Source: an uncultured Oscillospiraceae bacterium (GTDB lineage Bacteria; Bacillota; Clostridia; Oscillospirales; Oscillospiraceae). From it: 22,871 bases of DNA. Positions within the stretch are counted from its first letter, which is position 1. Every line of letters starts with the position of its first letter. The stretch lies in contig CAAFLE010000102.1 in NCBI GenBank assembly GCA_900763675.1, positions 1 through 22,871 on the forward strand. Reading direction: 5' to 3'. The notes below the pieces were generated by a model. The model ran no database searches and had not been told where the DNA came from. It saw only the letters and a list, made by a program, of their open reading frames with translations. The translations under genes were made by a program, and so were the position numbers. Positions 22,082 to 22,871 of the stretch are shown here, one piece after another.

Positions 22082-22871
22082 TTATGCCTTTGCTTCCGTG
22101 TCGGTATTCTCCTTGGTTTTCCGGCTGAACACCGCTACAAGCGTTTCGACCAGCGCAAGGATGATCATGAGGAGCGTCCAGCGGTCCACAAGGACCATCG
22201 GATCGCGCAGATTTTCAGTCAGCAGGAACACAATCACCGCGAGCGCCGCCGGGACAAGGCTCATCACGCGCCAGAACGTCTTCCGGTTTTGTTTGTTCTC
22301 CTCTTCCTTGGAGCGCTTCCCGGCGAGACCGGCAAGGAGCGCCGCGGAGAGAAGCACCGTCAGTACCGTGCAGATGAGGTTTACAAGCGCCCACGCGCCG
22401 GGGAACGCGCTCAGCGGCGTATCCATATCGTCAATGATCTCCCATTCCGGCGTGAAGGATGGCTCGGTATCCGGCTCGGAGGACGGTGCGGCGCTCGGCG
22501 TCGCCGTAGGAACGGTGAGCAGCGCCGTTGCCGGGGTAGCAGCCGGAGTTGCAGTCGGGGCTGCCGTCGGGGTCGCGGTCGGAGTCGCCGTCGGGGCTGC
22601 CGTCGGGATCGCCGTGGGAACCGGGGTCGGAGTCGCCGTCGGGGCTTCGGTCGGAGCCGGCGTCGCGGTGGGCGCTTCCGTCGGAGCGGCGGTCGGCGTC
22701 GCAGTGGGCGCTTCCGTCGGAGCGGCGGTCGGCGTCGCGGTGGGGGCTTCCGTCGGAGCGGCGGTCGGCGTCGCGGTGGGCGCTTCCGTCGGAACGGCGG
22801 TCGGCGTCGCGGTGGGCGCTTCCGTCGGAGCGGCGGTCGGCGTCGCGGTGGGCGCTTCCGTCGGAGCGGCG
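22082..22871 (-). CDS. Membrane protein with PTA-repeat stalk, 5' end missing
   Basis: The open frame runs without a stop to the window edge, so at least 262 residues are present and the N-terminus is missing. A start at 22426 can be read but is inside the frame. The visible protein begins with Pro/Thr/Ala/Glu repeats (period 12, PTATPTAAPTEA) covering about 125 residues, then SFTPEWEIIDDMDTPLSAFPG. Three hydrophobic segments and a Lys/Glu-rich tail follow. The DMDTPL-plus-helix ending resembles the alternative wall/membrane-anchor ends of some Clostridia surface proteins; that is inference. The stalk should project outward, carrying an unseen N-terminal domain. Confidence 0.75.
   Translation of the reverse strand, partial: AAPTEAPTATPTAAPTEAPTATPTAVPTEAPTATPTAAPTEAPTATPTAAPTEAPTATPTAAPTEAPTATPAPTEAPTATPTPVPTAIPTAAPTATPTATPTAAPTATPAATPATALLTVPTATPSAAPSSEPDTEPSFTPEWEIIDDMDTPLSAFPGAWALVNLICTVLTVLLSAALLAGLAGKRSKEEENKQNRKTFWRVMSLVPAALAVIVFLLTENLRDPMVLVDRWTLLMIILALVETLVAVFSRKTKENTDTEAKA
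22672..22871. repeat. 36-bp tandem repeat encoding the stalk
   Basis: Five full 36-base units start at 22672, 22708, 22744, 22780 and 22816, and a sixth partial unit runs off the window. They differ by at most one or two bases: a silent change in the units at 22672 and 22744, and an Ala-to-Val change in the unit at 22780. Looser, shorter-period relatives continue to about 22499. There are no spacers, and the unit is in frame with the gene (12 codons). Confidence 0.95.

Noticed and set aside
22672..22871. 36-bp repeats as a CRISPR array
   Set aside because: The unit length is CRISPR-like, but copies are directly adjacent with no spacers and encode an in-frame Pro/Thr/Ala stalk.

Overview
The window is a GC-rich stretch of a Firmicutes chromosome. 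It most likely comes from a gut-type Oscillospirales/Clostridia anaerobe. The reasons are: RNase J, TelA/XpaC and YesL/DUF624 family proteins; AGGAGG-type ribosome binding sites; lipoproteins with Ala/Pro/Thr/Glu-rich linkers; GC-rich codon use on a low-GC-phylum gene set; and several copies of a double-hairpin intergenic repeat of a kind I associate with that order. The taxonomic call is inference. Gene density is normal. I see no phage, transposase, CRISPR array, tRNA or rRNA gene.

Region 1 (about 188-9526) is an alpha-glucan utilisation locus. A leftward operon encodes a sugar-binding lipoprotein, two CUT1-type permeases, a LacI-family repressor and 4-alpha-glucanotransferase (MalQ). A rightward YesL/DUF624 membrane protein diverges from it, and a separate leftward unit encodes glycogen/maltodextrin phosphorylase. 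The same 16-bp palindrome (TTGGAAACGATTCCAA) sits at nearly the same distance downstream of the -10 box of both the binding-protein promoter and the phosphorylase promoter. The simplest model is that the operon's own LacI-type repressor controls import and both breakdown steps together. MalQ and phosphorylase would convert imported maltodextrins into glucose and glucose-1-phosphate. No transporter ATPase is encoded here, so a shared MsmX-type ATPase elsewhere is expected.

Region 2 (9546-15260) reads leftward: an OmpR-type response regulator, a membrane histidine kinase, then two uncharacterised lipoproteins. One of these carries an RsiV/PdaC-like domain. An 11-bp-spaced direct repeat in the regulator's promoter suggests autoregulation. 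The envelope is the likely site of action.

Region 3 (15264-19943) holds leftward housekeeping genes: rpe and recR, then RNase J, then an M19 dipeptidase overlapping an ArsC/Spx-like protein. Intergenic repeat modules separate these units.

Region 4 (19956-22871) holds a rightward xpaC-telA pair with its own promoter and terminator. Converging on it is the 3' part of a membrane protein whose extracellular stalk is encoded by a near-perfect 36-bp tandem repeat running off the window.

I did not find a convincing new multi-gene system. The most interesting items are the modular double-hairpin repeat whose second stem changes sequence but stays paired, the two-component/lipoprotein cluster, the 36-bp minisatellite stalk, and the shared operator linking import to phosphorolysis.
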